Below, piece after piece: positions 1 to 9,509 of a stretch of 64,000 nucleotides of DNA (position 1 is its first letter; each line of letters begins with the position of its first letter). The translations under genes were made by a program, and so were the position numbers. The stretch comes from Thalassospira mesophila (GTDB lineage: Bacteria > Pseudomonadota > Alphaproteobacteria > Rhodospirillales > Thalassospiraceae): assembly GCF_002115755.1 (NCBI RefSeq), contig NZ_JFKA01000005.1, forward strand, positions 124,001 to 188,000. The letters run 5' to 3'. Below the pieces are notes generated by a model. That model ran no database searches and had not been told where the DNA came from. It was given only the letters and a program-made list of their open reading frames with translations.

Positions 1-52
1 GAATGGCGCGATCATCATCGGCGACAAGAATACGGGCTGGTTGCGCGCTCAT
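1..52 (-). CDS. ntrC: NtrC-type response regulator, N-terminal fragment
   Basis: Only the first 17 codons lie in the window; the gene runs off the left edge. They read MSAQPARILVADDDRAI, the first beta strand and acidic cluster of a receiver domain, where the DDD run holds the Mg-binding aspartates. The ATG (50-52) overlaps the TGA of the upstream histidine kinase gene in an ATGA junction, which implies translational coupling. NtrC is inferred from the dusB-ntrB-ntrC order usual in alphaproteobacteria; the sigma-54 activator and DNA-binding domains are outside the window. Confidence 0.85.
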   Translation of the reverse strand, partial: MSAQPARILVADDDRAI

Positions 53-1197
53 AATGTGTGTTCCTTGATCCAGCTATCTTTTTGATTATCCTGCACATTC
101 TCGGCCAAGGTGCGATGATAGATCGGCAACATAATTTGAAATTCAGCCCCGCCGGTGGGCACATCTTTTACCTCGATCACACCGCCATGGTCGCTGATGA
201 TTTTTGCGACCAAAGCCAGCCCCAACCCGGTGCCGGTTGGTTTGGTGGTGACAAACGGGTCAAACAGGCTTTCGCGCATGTCGGGCGGTATGCCCGACCC
301 GTTATCACGGACAGAAACCACCAGCGGCAAATGCACACGGGTATCACCCCCCGCAACAGCAAGGCGTATTCCGTGCTGATAGCGGGTTGAAATAGTGATC
401 AGGCCATCGTCGGAATTTACGGCTTCGGCGGCATTCTTGATCAGGTTTAAAAACACCTGAATAAGCTGGTCGCGGTTACCATAAACCGGTGGCAAGGAGG
501 GATCGTAAATTTCTTCAAAATGCAGGTTTTGGCCAAAGCCGTTTTCCGCCAGACGGCGCACATGCTCCAGCACGGTATGGATATTAACCGCACCGCGTTC
601 CAGCGGTTTATCGGAAAAAATCTCCATCCGGTCGACCAGGTTCACAATACGGTCGGCTTCATCGCAAATCAGGCGGGTTAAAACCCGGTCATCTTCATTC
701 GCCGTTTGCTCAAGCAACTGGGCCGCGCCACGAATGCCAGATAGCGGATTTTTAATTTCGTGGGCCAAAATGGCCGCCATCGCACTGACAGAACGGGCCG
801 AATTACGACTAAGCAACTGATTGTCAATTTTTTGCGCAATCGAGCGCGGCTCGAAGGTTAAAACGGCAGACCCGTTTTCATCAGGCATCGAGCCAACGGT
901 CAGGTTAACGGCATGACGGCCGATTTTGGGGCTTTCAATCAGCAAATCATGATCGGCAACCAGCGTTGCTTCGTCAATCGCTTGGGCGATTAACGAAAAA
1001 ACGGGGCTGTCACCGGGAATGAAATCCTTAAGGTTGCTGCGGCACAATACGCCCGCACTTGCATTAAACAGCTGTTCGGTCGCCTGGTTTACAAACCGGA
1101 TTTTCCCATCACGGTCGGCGACCACCACTGCGCTGGCAATTGCGTTCAAAACGCCGGCGGGATCCACATTGTGTCCCTTGCCAAAGCCAAGCCTCAT
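49..1197 (-). CDS. ntrB: Nitrogen regulation sensor histidine kinase NtrB
   Basis: Soluble histidine kinase that phosphorylates NtrC when nitrogen is limiting and is controlled by PII proteins. From the ATG at 1197 it has 382 residues: an N-terminal PAS domain (about 10-110), an H-box AHEIKNPLSG with the phospho-acceptor His near 146, an N-box NLIKNAAEA, and G boxes DNGSGIPP and GTGLGLALV. No membrane segment is seen. A GTG at 1251 in the same frame overlaps the dusB stop (GTGA) and would add 18 residues. I prefer the ATG because a GGGGGA-type ribosome site precedes it and the protein then starts just before the PAS domain. It lies between dusB and ntrC in one leftward operon. Confidence 0.93.
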   Translation of the reverse strand: MRLGFGKGHNVDPAGVLNAIASAVVVADRDGKIRFVNQATEQLFNASAGVLCRSNLKDFIPGDSPVFSLIAQAIDEATLVADHDLLIESPKIGRHAVNLTVGSMPDENGSAVLTFEPRSIAQKIDNQLLSRNSARSVSAMAAILAHEIKNPLSGIRGAAQLLEQTANEDDRVLTRLICDEADRIVNLVDRMEIFSDKPLERGAVNIHTVLEHVRRLAENGFGQNLHFEEIYDPSLPPVYGNRDQLIQVFLNLIKNAAEAVNSDDGLITISTRYQHGIRLAVAGGDTRVHLPLVVSVRDNGSGIPPDMRESLFDPFVTTKPTGTGLGLALVAKIISDHGGVIEVKDVPTGGAEFQIMLPIYHRTLAENVQDNQKDSWIKEHTL

Positions 1198-1247
1198 CTT
1201 CCGTCCCCCGATGGTCAATTTGTGTTCAGGTGAATGCGTGTCGCGGC

Positions 1248-2255
1248 TCACGCCGCGAATTCCCGTAATTCGGTTTCAATTTTTGGGTCGTAAAAGGCGC
1301 GAATGGCATCTTTTACCAGTGCTGGATCATCCAACACATTAACAGTGCGCCGAAACTCGGTCGCATCACGCAAGCCATTGCAATACCACCCCAAATGCTT
1401 GCGTGCGATCCGGTATCCCGGCACATGCCCGTGATGATCTATAATCGCATCATAATGGGTCAAAATGGTTTCAAGCTGTTGCTCTAGCGACGGTGCCGCC
1501 AGCTTGTTTCCGGTTTTTAAATAATGCGATACCTGCTTTAAAAACCATGGCCGCCCCTGTGCGCCTCGGCCAATCATAACCCCATTTGCCCCGGACCGAT
1601 GCAGCAGCTCGGCGGCGTCTTCCTCGCTGTGAATATCGCCATTACCAATAACCGGAATGCTTACCGCGGCTTTGACATCCGCAATAGCATCCCAGTCGGC
1701 ATCGCCCTTATAGAACTGGCACCGCGTGCGCCCATGCACGGTTAGCATACGAATGCCCAAATCCTCGGCAATGCGGCCAAGGCGCGGGGCGTTACGGTCA
1801 TTATCATCCCAGCCCAGGCGCATTTTAAGCGTCACGGGCACCTTTACGGCATTCACCGTGGCTTCCATAATCTCGGCAGCCAGTTTTTCCTGGCGCATCA
1901 AGGCTGAGCCGGCATAGCCCTTGGTCACCTTTTTGGCCGGACACCCCATATTGATGTCAATGATCATGGCACCGCGGGCTTCGTTCATCCGGGCGGCCTC
2001 GGCCATTTCATCGGGGTCGGTTCCGGCAAGCTGCACGGAAAGCGGGCTTTCGGCTGCACAATCGCCGTGCATTTTTCGGACTTCTTTTTGATGGTGCTGA
2101 ATGCGGGTCATGGCGTCAGACGCAATCATTTCCGACACAACAAGATGGTCGCCAAACCGGCGGACCTGTTGACGAAATGGAAGGTCGGTAACACCCGACA
2201 TCGGTGCCAGAATAACATTTTCCGACACACTGACAGACCCGATCTGCAACGACAT
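1248..2255 (-). CDS. dusB: tRNA-dihydrouridine synthase DusB (NifR3)
   Basis: FMN- and NADPH-dependent enzyme that reduces specific uridines in the tRNA D-loop. The 335 residues form a TIM barrel with the family start motif APMSGVTDLPFR (17-28), the catalytic cysteine in NMGCPAKK (Cys105), the FMN-phosphate segment GNGDIHSEEDA, and a helical C-terminal tRNA-binding part. Length is normal for the family. It is the first gene of the dusB-ntrB-ntrC operon; the older name nifR3 reflects this location, though the enzyme has no direct role in nitrogen sensing. The annotation is secure; which uridines are modified is inferred from the DusB family. Confidence 0.96.
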   Translation of the reverse strand: MSLQIGSVSVSENVILAPMSGVTDLPFRQQVRRFGDHLVVSEMIASDAMTRIQHHQKEVRKMHGDCAAESPLSVQLAGTDPDEMAEAARMNEARGAMIIDINMGCPAKKVTKGYAGSALMRQEKLAAEIMEATVNAVKVPVTLKMRLGWDDNDRNAPRLGRIAEDLGIRMLTVHGRTRCQFYKGDADWDAIADVKAAVSIPVIGNGDIHSEEDAAELLHRSGANGVMIGRGAQGRPWFLKQVSHYLKTGNKLAAPSLEQQLETILTHYDAIIDHHGHVPGYRIARKHLGWYCNGLRDATEFRRTVNVLDDPALVKDAIRAFYDPKIETELREFAA

Positions 2256-2369
2256 GAAAATATTCCGATTGCCTAAAACTTGGGCAGATTAATGAAACTG
2301 AACGCAGAGTGCAACAACTCTAAGCGACACAGCCTGAGGAATGCGGGTTAACACCGACACAGATGGGGA

Positions 2370-3176
2370 TTATCCCAGCAGATAAACCGTGACAAAGCGC
2401 ACGCCGGGGAAGGCAAGCGTCAAGAGAAGCCACGCGCCAAGCACAAAACGAACCGCCATCCGACCGCGCAAGCTGGATCGTTCATGAATCCAGATCAAGG
2501 TGCAAATAACGGCAAAGCCCAGCAGGGTTAGCAACATTTTGTGGTCGACCGTCCATAACGACGTGCCTTCCACCTGGCGCAAGGCAAACCCGGTGACAAT
2601 ACCGACCACCAAAACCCATGCCGACCATTTAAGATAACTGACCAGCATTTGCTCGCTATCGCGAAGCGGGGGCAAACGACGGCTCCAGCGGGTTGGCCGC
2701 CGGGTTTTGAGGGCATTTTCCTGCACGACATAGGCCATTGCCGCAATCGCCGCAATTGTCACCAGTGCGTAGGTGACCAGCGACGTTCCGATATGCACCC
2801 AAAGCCACGCCGAATATAAAACCTGTTCTTCCACCTGCCCCGGTGCGGCCCCATTAACGGATTCAAACACCCCGGCCACACCACCAAACAGCAGCAAATA
2901 CGCCCCGACATACCCCGCCAGTCGCCAAACCTGCTGGCGGGTATCGCAACCTGCCATACCGCCAAAGGCAAACAGCACCGTCAGTTCAGACCAGTGCAAT
3001 GCTGATGAAAATCCGCGCGATTGTACGGCTTCACCGGTCAGGCTTAAAACCGCGATGGTCCCGACAATACCCAGTGCGATAGACCCATACAGCCAAAGAT
3101 CACGCTGCGGTTCGCGGCGTAATATTTGTGCTGTTAACGGCAGCAGCGAAAGGATGTGGATGGCAGTGGCGATCAT
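2370..3176 (-). CDS. CcsA/YpjD-family inner-membrane protein
   Basis: Polytopic membrane protein of the cytochrome c assembly (CcsA/HemX/YpjD) family, 268 residues from the ATG at 3176. It has about eight hydrophobic segments and the family's conserved histidines in [13 protein letters not shown] and DHKMLLTL, which in CcsA relatives lie near haem. The closest familiar relatives are the short YpjD-type proteins, usually found near ffh and not with cytochrome c maturation genes. The reading frame extends upstream to 3266, but that stretch is polar and unlike the family. No cytochrome gene is nearby and it is divergent from ispDF. The family is clear; the function is not, and a haem-related role is only an inference. 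Confidence 0.82.
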   Translation of the reverse strand: MIATAIHILSLLPLTAQILRREPQRDLWLYGSIALGIVGTIAVLSLTGEAVQSRGFSSALHWSELTVLFAFGGMAGCDTRQQVWRLAGYVGAYLLLFGGVAGVFESVNGAAPGQVEEQVLYSAWLWVHIGTSLVTYALVTIAAIAAMAYVVQENALKTRRPTRWSRRLPPLRDSEQMLVSYLKWSAWVLVVGIVTGFALRQVEGTSLWTVDHKMLLTLLGFAVICTLIWIHERSSLRGRMAVRFVLGAWLLLTLAFPGVRFVTVYLLG

Positions 3177-3290
3177 ACACAGACGTCCAGAATGGTTGCG
3201 GGCAACAAAACAGCCAATTTGCCGACTTGGCAAACCCGGCCCGGAAAGATAGCTTGTGGCCCACATTATTCATATGAGCGCATATCGTTT

Positions 3291-4532
3291 ATGAACAAAA
3301 AAATCTCGGTTGTCATCGTTGCTGCCGGTAGCGGTAGCAGATTTGGCGACCCGCTTCCAAAACAATATCATCAAATAGGTGACAAAACCCTTTTACGCCA
3401 TTGCGTTAAAGCGTTTATGCACTTTTGCCCGCCCGCGCATATTCAGGTTGTCTATAATGAAGATCATCAAGCATGGCTTGATGCTGCGATTGGCGATCTG
3501 GTCGGTTCTGGCGGCTTGCGCCCTGCTGTTGCCGGGGGGCTAACGCGTCAGCAATCGGTTCTTAACGGCCTGCGCGCGCTTAAAGACGCCGCGCCGGATC
3601 ATGTCCTGATCCACGACGCCGCCCGACCCGGCATTGATCCCGATGTGATTAAGCGCGTGCTGGCGGCCCTTGCTGATTGCGACGGCGCAATTCCGGGCAT
3701 TACGGTGAACGACACGATCAAGCAGTGCGACGGGCACAGCATGATCACCCGAACCATCCCGCGCGAAACCCTGATGCGGGCGCAAACGCCGCAAGGCTTT
3801 CATTTCAAAACCATTCTGGGTGCCCACGAAAAATTCGCTGGTCAGGAAATGACTGACGATGCCAGCTTGCTAGAACAGCTTGGCATCGCGATTAAATGTG
3901 TTGCTGGCAGCGAGGGGAACGACAAAATCACTCGCCGGGACGATTTATCGCGCATTGGCGAGCATTTCCCGAATAAACAGGCTGCAACAGTTCGCCCCCG
4001 CCCCGATCAGGAGACCCCGACCATGCCCGGCATGACGACCGAAGAATTTCGCAGTGGTACCGGCTTTGACGTTCACCGCTTTGCGCCCGGCGATGCCTGC
4101 ATGTTATGTGGCGTCTCCGTGCCTCATCACGCCCGCCTGGAGGGACACTCGGATGCCGATGTGGGGTTACACGCGCTGACAGATGCCATTCTGGGTGCCA
4201 TTGCAGCAGGCGATATCGGCCAGCATTTCCCGCCCAGCGACCCGCAATGGAAAGGCGCTGCGTCCGATCAGTTTTTAAAACATGCTGCCGGGCTGGTCGC
4301 CAAACGCGGCGGCAGAATTGTGAATGTTGATGTGACACTGATTTGCGAACGCCCGAAAATCGGCCCGCATACCGCGGCCATGCGCCAGGCCGTTGCCGAT
4401 ATTCTGGCAATTGACATCGATCGGGTTAACGTCAAAGCAACCACGTCGGAACGGCTGGGTTTTACCGGCCGCGAAGAAGGCATTGCCGCACAGGCCAGCG
4501 CCAGCATTGCCGTGCCCGTCACGTTATCCTGA
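3291..4532 (+). CDS. ispDF: Bifunctional IspDF, MEP-pathway enzyme
   Basis: Fusion of 2-C-methyl-D-erythritol 4-phosphate cytidylyltransferase (IspD) and 2-C-methyl-D-erythritol 2,4-cyclodiphosphate synthase (IspF), steps 3 and 5 of the non-mevalonate isoprenoid pathway. Of 413 residues, 1 to about 225 are IspD (AAGSGSRFG nucleotide loop, LPKQY, HDAARP) and about 255-413 are IspF (GTGFDVHRF with the metal-binding Asp/His, EGHSDADV, and the C-terminal [15 protein letters not shown]). The linker near residues 226-250 is proline- and arginine-rich. The fused form is common in alpha- and epsilonproteobacteria. The ATG at 3291 directly precedes the nucleotide-binding strand. It is divergent from the YpjD-like gene and convergent with yciB. 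Confidence 0.97.
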   Translation: MNKKISVVIVAAGSGSRFGDPLPKQYHQIGDKTLLRHCVKAFMHFCPPAHIQVVYNEDHQAWLDAAIGDLVGSGGLRPAVAGGLTRQQSVLNGLRALKDAAPDHVLIHDAARPGIDPDVIKRVLAALADCDGAIPGITVNDTIKQCDGHSMITRTIPRETLMRAQTPQGFHFKTILGAHEKFAGQEMTDDASLLEQLGIAIKCVAGSEGNDKITRRDDLSRIGEHFPNKQAATVRPRPDQETPTMPGMTTEEFRSGTGFDVHRFAPGDACMLCGVSVPHHARLEGHSDADVGLHALTDAILGAIAAGDIGQHFPPSDPQWKGAASDQFLKHAAGLVAKRGGRIVNVDVTLICERPKIGPHTAAMRQAVADILAIDIDRVNVKATTSERLGFTGREEGIAAQASASIAVPVTLS

Positions 4533-4563
4533 TCGCCGTTTCACCAAAACAAGAACCAAAACA

Positions 4564-4589
4564 AAAGGCGGGCCCGAAGGTCCGCCTTT
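4564..4589. terminator. Bidirectional hairpin terminator between ispDF and yciB
   Basis: AAAGGCGGGCC and GGTCCGCCTTT form an 11-bp stem with one G-U pair around a CGAA loop. Read on the minus strand it is followed by a T-rich tract, so it best terminates yciB transcription. On the plus strand the T tract is short, but it lies 32 bp past the ispDF stop. Confidence 0.8.
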
Positions 4590-4617
4590 GTCGGATGCAC
4601 TTAAAATATCAATAGTA

Positions 4618-5178
4618 TCAGGCTTCTGCACCGTCTTCTTCAGGTAACTGGTATTTCAGGATCACAGGCACCTGGGCAAAACCGAACAGCAGCGTAATCG
4701 GTGTAACGCCCCACACCTTGAAGGCCACCCAGAAATCGGTGCTAAAATTACGCCATACAATTTCGTTGGCAATGGCCAGAACAATAAAAAACAGCCCCCA
4801 GCGCCACGTCAAAATCCGCCATCCTTCATCCGCCGCGCGAAACGCACTTTCCAGCACCAGTTTCAAAAACAGCCTTCCGGTTGCCAGCCCGCCAAACAAA
4901 ATGGCAGCGAACATCAGGTTCACAATTGTCGGCTTGATCTTGATAAACAGGTCGTCCTGCAAATACAGGGTTAACCCGCCAAACACGATCACAAAGACCC
5001 CGCCGATCAGCGGCATAACCGGAACGGTACGATTAATCAAAAAGGACACCGATAAAGCAACGATCGTGGCGACAACAAAGACCAGTGTCGCGCTCATCAG
5101 ATCGTGGGTGATTGCGTTTACCGCAAAAAACAGGACCAGCGGGCCCATTTCCAGGACCAGTTTGGTTAAATGGTTCAT
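4618..5178 (-). CDS. yciB: YciB/IspZ inner-membrane septation protein
   Basis: Membrane protein of the YciB (intracellular septation protein A) family, 186 residues with about five or six transmembrane segments. Family hallmarks are the N-terminal PLVLFFAVN, the central segments ending NLMFAAILFGGL, and the C-terminal NEIVWRNFSTDFWVAFKVWG. In enterobacteria YciB contributes to envelope integrity and cell division; that role here is by family. The start at 5178 directly precedes the first helix. It converges with ispDF, sharing the hairpin at 4564-4589. Confidence 0.92.
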   Translation of the reverse strand: MNHLTKLVLEMGPLVLFFAVNAITHDLMSATLVFVVATIVALSVSFLINRTVPVMPLIGGVFVIVFGGLTLYLQDDLFIKIKPTIVNLMFAAILFGGLATGRLFLKLVLESAFRAADEGWRILTWRWGLFFIVLAIANEIVWRNFSTDFWVAFKVWGVTPITLLFGFAQVPVILKYQLPEEDGAEA

Positions 5179-5311
5179 CGTGTCACTTCTTTTGTCAAAT
5201 GGGCCCCCATCCTAGGGGGACACCCGGTTTAGCGCAACATCAGTGTTCATGTTTCCCCGGTTCACAGGTGCTTAAAGCTGCTCACAACCGTTCACGTCAT
5301 TGTCAGCACGC

Positions 5312-5650
5312 TCATTGTAGCTGCGCCGTCAACCATGTTGCGTACCCGCCATTTATGCGCCCCAAAGGCAGTTCCATAATGCAGGGCGTATCATAGGGGT
5401 GCTGGTTGACCACATGTTCCATCAAGGCCACCACCAGCGTTTGACGGGTCTTTAACAGCAACACGGCCTCGTTGCCTTCTTCAAGCACGCCTTGCCATTG
5501 GTAAATCGCGGTCATGACCGGTAAAATATTGGCACAGGCGGCCAGCTTGTGGCTTACCGCAGAACGGGCAATAGCCTTGCCACAGGCCATATCGGGGACC
5601 GTCACGTATAACATGACAAGTTTGGCCTCATCATCTGGTGAATGCGTCAT
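5312..5650 (-). CDS. cutA: CutA divalent-cation tolerance protein
   Basis: Small trimeric PII-like cytosolic protein, 112 residues. The family pattern is intact: VMLYVTVPD first strand, KLAACANILP, the YQWQG core strand, and VLLLKTRQ followed by HPYDTPCIMELP. CutA is linked to copper/divalent-cation tolerance in E. coli, but its biochemical role remains unclear. The ATG at 5650 is chosen because AGGAG lies about 8 nt upstream and because an earlier in-frame start would add a non-conserved leader. It is divergent from the small unknown gene at 5760. Confidence 0.94.
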   Translation of the reverse strand: MTHSPDDEAKLVMLYVTVPDMACGKAIARSAVSHKLAACANILPVMTAIYQWQGVLEEGNEAVLLLKTRQTLVVALMEHVVNQHPYDTPCIMELPLGRINGGYATWLTAQLQ

Positions 5651-5759
5651 GCCGGTTGCTCCTGTTTTAAATATCGGCGAAACTTTGCATCGCTTTGCCT
5701 TAACCATGCCTGCACCAGATCGTATTCGTTACCATCATGCGGAACAGGGAAAGTTTACC

Positions 5760-6008
5760 ATGCCCTCCTCCAAGGCTGCAAAACCAACCGCCATCCAATA
5801 TAACTGGCTCCGGCGCGGCTTAACCCAGCCCGGCGGCAAATTGCCACTATTTGATACAAACGGTCGTCAGGTTCCGGCAAAAACCGTGCAGGCATGTATC
5901 AAACATGGCTGGGCGGAGCCGTGGTTCGCCAATCCGTTAAAACCGGACTGGCTGGTCTGCAAGCTGACCGCGCGCGGGCGCAAGATGGCCAAGGATGGCG
6001 CTGAATAA
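5760..6008 (+). CDS. Small basic conserved-looking hypothetical protein
   Basis: Eighty-two residues, lysine/arginine-rich (net basic), with no signal peptide or membrane helix. The sequence has a YNWLRRGL helix, a glycine/proline turn, and a second compact part (PAKTVQACIKHGWAEPW) that could be a small winged-helix-like unit; I do not recognise a named family. ATG 5760 is preferred because AGGGA precedes it by 9 nt; an in-frame ATG at 5706 would add 18 residues. It is transcribed away from cutA and ends 125 bp before the convergent tRNA-Pro gene. Coding looks real from frame-specific composition. Function unknown. Confidence 0.6.
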   Translation: MPSSKAAKPTAIQYNWLRRGLTQPGGKLPLFDTNGRQVPAKTVQACIKHGWAEPWFANPLKPDWLVCKLTARGRKMAKDGAE

Positions 6009-6133
6009 TGTAACCTGACCGGTCAAGTGCGCCGTTTGGTTTTGCACGCCTGTGTGGCGGATTTAAACAACAAAAAACCCGCACCAAAATTTTGGGCAGG
6101 TCATTGAAGGCATTTTAAATTTCAGGAAGATAT

Positions 6134-6210
6134 TGGTCGGAGCGAGAGGATTCGAACCTCCGACCCCCTGCACCCCATGCAGGTGCGCTACCAGGCTGCG
6201 CCACGCTCCG
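6134..6210 (-). tRNA. tRNA-Pro (anticodon GGG), CCA encoded
   Basis: Read on the minus strand, a complete cloverleaf is present: acceptor CGGAGCG pairs with CGCTCCG, the D arm has GCGC stems, the anticodon stem CCTGC/GCAGG encloses loop ATGGGGT (GGG at 34-36), and the T arm has GGAGG/CCTCT around TTCGAAT. The discriminator base A and CCA tail are encoded in the DNA (6134-6136). Length is 77 nt including CCA. No integrase or truncated duplicate of the tRNA end is visible nearby, so it does not look like an occupied attachment site. Confidence 0.98.
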
Positions 6211-6275
6211 ACCGATGTGCGCCTTGCGGCGCGGACAGATACATAGCCCCGCCACGCCCAAGACGCAAATAGTTT

Positions 6276-6797
6276 TTACGGATTTTTTTGCACTTTCTCA
6301 AGGGCAGTCCGCAAAAGCGATTGAAGCCCTTCCAATTCACCCAGAAGGTTTGCCAACGCATGCCGATCAACACCGGAATTGCCAGAATCCAAAGTAACAT
6401 CAACGCCATCGGCCAAGGGCGATGGTTCCGCACCGGGCAGCCCCTGAAAACTGGCGGCGCCATCGGTTTGGCGATCGACACCCTGCGGCGACGACGCCAT
6501 ACCATCGGGCAAGCTGCCACCGTTCTGCGCGATCAGTTTTTGCACACCTTTGATGGTGTAGCCCTGATCATGCAAAAGCGCGCGAATACCTTGCAGAAAC
6601 TCGATATCGTCGGGCCGGTAATAGCGACGGCCCCCCGCCCGCTTCATAGGCTTGATTTGCGGAAACTTCTGCTCCCAAAAACGCAAAACATGTTGCTGCA
6701 ACCCAAGCTCGGTTGCGGCCTCACTGATTGTGCGAAAAGCAGAGTCAGATTTAACGGTACGGCGATTTTTCGCCGTCTCCCCCGGTTCATTTTTCAT
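6276..6797 (-). CDS. MerR-family transcriptional regulator
   Basis: DNA-binding regulator of 173 residues. A MerR helix-turn-helix sits near residues 22-75: [13 protein letters not shown], then [12 protein letters not shown] and the wing residues [14 protein letters not shown]. The rest is a short helical region and a low-complexity tail with no cysteine pair, so it is not a metal sensor of the MerR/CueR kind. Such proteins typically sit just after ihfA in alphaproteobacteria, and here the ihfA stop is only about 20 bp upstream. Effector and targets are unknown. Confidence 0.88.
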   Translation of the reverse strand: MKNEPGETAKNRRTVKSDSAFRTISEAATELGLQQHVLRFWEQKFPQIKPMKRAGGRRYYRPDDIEFLQGIRALLHDQGYTIKGVQKLIAQNGGSLPDGMASSPQGVDRQTDGAASFQGLPGAEPSPLADGVDVTLDSGNSGVDRHALANLLGELEGLQSLLRTALEKVQKNP

Positions 6798-6816
6798 TGA
6801 TCGCGTTTATTCGTAA

Positions 6817-7107
6817 TTATGCGTTGATGCGCGATTTGAGCACCTGTGACGGCCTGAAAACCAGCACTTTTCGCGGTAAAATCGGAACTTCTTCGCCCGT
6901 CTTGGGGTTGCGTCCGATACGCTCACCCTTGCTGCGGACAGAAAAACTGCCGAACGATGATATTTTAACAACTTCATCCCGAATCAACGCCCCGGAAATT
7001 TCATCCAGAACCGTTTCAAGCAACTGCGCAGATTCGTTACGCGAAAGGCCGACTTCCTGATAAACCGCTTCGGCTAGATCGGCGCGGGTAACCGTTGTTT
7101 CCGACAT
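6817..7107 (-). CDS. ihfA: Integration host factor alpha subunit
   Basis: HU/IHF-family architectural protein, 96 residues, that dimerises with IhfB and sharply bends DNA. Hallmarks are [17 protein letters not shown], the [11 protein letters not shown] strand, and the DNA-intercalating arm around [12 protein letters not shown] with its proline. The ATG at 7107 has a strong GGAGG about 8 nt upstream; the longer in-frame extension to 7143 lacks family similarity. It is transcribed leftward, before the MerR gene. The 178-bp gap behind it, before fabH's stop, suggests its own promoter. Confidence 0.96.
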   Translation of the reverse strand: MSETTVTRADLAEAVYQEVGLSRNESAQLLETVLDEISGALIRDEVVKISSFGSFSVRSKGERIGRNPKTGEEVPILPRKVLVFRPSQVLKSRINA

Positions 7108-7144
7108 GCAGACCGCCTCCTCATAACTGGGCAATGAACACAAG

Positions 7145-7171
7145 GTTATAATTGGTGGTTAAACCAGTCAA
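7145..7171 (-). promoter_or_regulatory. Candidate sigma-70 promoter for ihfA
   Basis: On the minus strand TTGACT (7166-7171) and TATAAC (7145-7150) are separated by 15 bp and end about 38 bp upstream of the ihfA ATG. The spacer is shorter than the optimal 17 bp, so this is tentative. The surrounding gap is AT-rich compared with the neighbouring genes. Confidence 0.35.
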
Positions 7172-7285
7172 TATCAATAGGATACACTTGATTGTGGCGG
7201 AAAGTTGTACTTTTTACGCCAAAGCATTGATTTTTAATATATTTTTCAAAAATCGTAGCTTTAACCGCCAAAATTCAACTATACG

Positions 7286-8257
7286 TTACCACCGAACCAG
7301 CGATGCACCCCAGGTAAAACCGCCCCCCATCGCTTCCAGAATGACAATATCACCGCGTTTGATGCGTCCATCATGGACAGCTTCGCTTAATGCCAACGGA
7401 ATGGATGCCGCCGAGGTATTGGCATGGCGATCAACGGTCATGACAACGCGCTCCGCCGAGATGCCAAACTTGCGCGCAGTTCCGTCCAGAATGCGCTGAT
7501 TGGCCTGATGGGGGACTAACCAGTCAATCTGATCGGCAGTAATGCCGGTATCGTCGAGAACTTCCCGAATAACAGCGGCCAGATTGGTCACAGCGTGGCG
7601 GAAGACCTCGCGCCCTTCCATTCGTAAATGCCCAACCGTTTGGGTTGAAGACGGGCCACCATCCACATGGAGCAATTCGTATTTGCTGCCATCGGAATGA
7701 AGCCTTGATGCCAAAATACCCTGATCGTTAATTGTGCCGACGCCTTCATGCGCCTGAACAATAACCGCCCCGGCCCCATCGCCAAACAAAACACAGGTGC
7801 TGCGGTCTTCCCAATCGAGAATACGCGAAAATGTTTCCGCACCGATCACCAGCACCGTTTTGGCCTGGCCGTTGCGGATATACATATCCGCTGTGGTCAG
7901 GGCATAAATAAAGCCCGAACATACCGCCTGAATATCAAAGGCAAAGCCAACCACACCTAATCTGTTCTGGACCTTGGTGGCCGTTGCCGGAAAGGTGTTA
8001 TCGGGTGTAGCTGTTGCAACAATGATCATGTCAACATCGGCGGCGGTCACATTTGCATGTTCCATCGCCTTGATTGCGGCATTATAGGCCAGATCACTGG
8101 TCATTTCGCCTTCGGCAGCAATGTGGCGCTGACGGATCCCCGTCCGTGCCACGATCCATTCATCAGTTGTATCTACGCGCCGCGATAGCTCTTCATTGGT
8201 CAGGATTGTCGAGGGAAGATAGGAACCGCAACCGATGATGCGTGAACGAACTGTCAT
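7286..8257 (-). CDS. fabH: Beta-ketoacyl-ACP synthase III
   Basis: Condenses acetyl-CoA with malonyl-ACP to start fatty-acid synthesis. The 323 residues carry the full KAS III triad: Cys113 in QAVCSGF, His250 in VPHQANQRI and Asn280 in HANTSAAS, plus the C-terminal [13 protein letters not shown]. Length is normal. It follows plsX with a 40-bp gap in the leftward plsX-fabH arrangement, which couples fatty-acid initiation with phospholipid acyl transfer. Substrate preference (acetyl versus branched primers) cannot be read from the sequence. Confidence 0.97.
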   Translation of the reverse strand: MTVRSRIIGCGSYLPSTILTNEELSRRVDTTDEWIVARTGIRQRHIAAEGEMTSDLAYNAAIKAMEHANVTAADVDMIIVATATPDNTFPATATKVQNRLGVVGFAFDIQAVCSGFIYALTTADMYIRNGQAKTVLVIGAETFSRILDWEDRSTCVLFGDGAGAVIVQAHEGVGTINDQGILASRLHSDGSKYELLHVDGGPSSTQTVGHLRMEGREVFRHAVTNLAAVIREVLDDTGITADQIDWLVPHQANQRILDGTARKFGISAERVVMTVDRHANTSAASIPLALSEAVHDGRIKRGDIVILEAMGGGFTWGASLVRW

Positions 8258-8297
8258 GATAGGGAACTGCCAATATACGAAAATTTAAACGAAGGGA

Positions 8298-9371
8298 TTA
8301 TTGTGCGGTATCCTGGAGGGCAACCGCCGCCTTGGCTGCTTCGGCTTTTGACATTTCTGCCTCAAACGATGCAATTTCGGCCTTGATCGTGTCATTCAGG
8401 CGATTGGCAATAAGATCATGGCAGACGCCGATGGCATTTGAAAAACCAAGGGCATCCGTCCCGCCATGACTTTTAACGGCAATACCGTTCAGGCCAAGCA
8501 ACATTGCACCATTATAGCGACGCGGGTCCATCCGCTCGCGAAAACGCTGCAACGACCGGCGGGCCAGAAGATAGCCAACTTTCGCCCAGAACGAGCTGCG
8601 AAATGTCTCGCGCAGGAAATGCACCAGCAATCTTGCGGTACCCTCGGCAGTTTTCAGGGCAACATTGCCGGTAAAACCGTCGGTCACGATGACATCAACA
8701 GTCCCCTTTGCAAGGTCGTCGCCTTCAACAAAACCGGCAAACTGGATCGGCAGGTTGATTTCGCGTAAAATAGACGCCGCCTTTTTTACCGATTCATTGC
8801 CTTTAAGTTCCTCGATACCGACATTGAGCAACCCGACAGACGGCTTTTCAATACCAAACAAAACCCGGGCAAAGACTTCGCCAAGCAGGGCAAATTGCAC
8901 CAGGTTATTTTCATTGCATTCAATATTGGCACCGAGATCAAGCATGATGGTCTCACCACGCTGGGTCGGCATATAGGTTGCAATGGCCGGGCGATCAATT
9001 CCTGGCAATGTTTTTAAAACAAACTTGGCCATTGCCATCAACGCCCCGGTATTTCCGGCAGACACAACACCTTGCGCCTCGCCTTCCTTAACCGCATTGA
9101 TGGCCAGCCGCATGCTGGAGTCCCGACGCTGGCGCAAAGCCACGGACGGTTTATCGTCCATTGTGACTTCCTGCGATGCATGGCGAATTTCGGTTACAGC
9201 CGCCAGTTCCGGACAAGTGTCCAGAAGCGGCTTGATCCGCGCTTCATCGCCATACATTAAAAATTTAAGATGCGGCATACGTTTAAGCGCGATTTCTGCC
9301 CCCGCGACGACCATGTCGGGCGCGTGGTCTCCCCCCATCGCGTCAAGTGAAATGCGAACCTGTTCAGGCAA
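8298..9371 (-). CDS. plsX: Phosphate acyltransferase PlsX
   Basis: Makes acyl-phosphate from acyl-ACP, the donor for PlsY in phosphatidic-acid synthesis; a peripheral membrane enzyme. The 357 residues start with the family signature RISLDAMGGDHAP and contain SAGNTGALMA, LDLGANIEC and DVIVTDGFTGNVALKT. The C-terminus is an alanine/glutamate-rich tail after the conserved GTDALGFSNAI. It lies between the DUF177 gene and fabH, the common order in proteobacteria; rpmF, often found directly before plsX, is absent from the 138-bp gap here. Confidence 0.97.
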   Translation of the reverse strand: MPEQVRISLDAMGGDHAPDMVVAGAEIALKRMPHLKFLMYGDEARIKPLLDTCPELAAVTEIRHASQEVTMDDKPSVALRQRRDSSMRLAINAVKEGEAQGVVSAGNTGALMAMAKFVLKTLPGIDRPAIATYMPTQRGETIMLDLGANIECNENNLVQFALLGEVFARVLFGIEKPSVGLLNVGIEELKGNESVKKAASILREINLPIQFAGFVEGDDLAKGTVDVIVTDGFTGNVALKTAEGTARLLVHFLRETFRSSFWAKVGYLLARRSLQRFRERMDPRRYNGAMLLGLNGIAVKSHGGTDALGFSNAIGVCHDLIANRLNDTIKAEIASFEAEMSKAEAAKAAVALQDTAQ

Positions 9372-9509
9372 TGTATTCTCTTGTCGTTGTTTTAAACATT
9401 AATGCAGGAAAACGTAACCGCCGCAAAACCGGTCTGCGCGACGGTTTAGCGAGATACGCCCGGAACGCCCGTAATTACCGGAAATTCCAGTGCGGCACAA
9501 GGTAAAGCG

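Noticed and set aside
6134-6210. tRNA-Pro as an integration site for a genomic island
   Set aside because: Flanks are core genes, no integrase is near and no direct repeat of the tRNA 3' end was seen.
9372-9509. rpmF (ribosomal protein L32) between the DUF177 gene and plsX
   Set aside because: The gap is only 138 bp and contains no MAVPKKK-type start; the gene is probably elsewhere.
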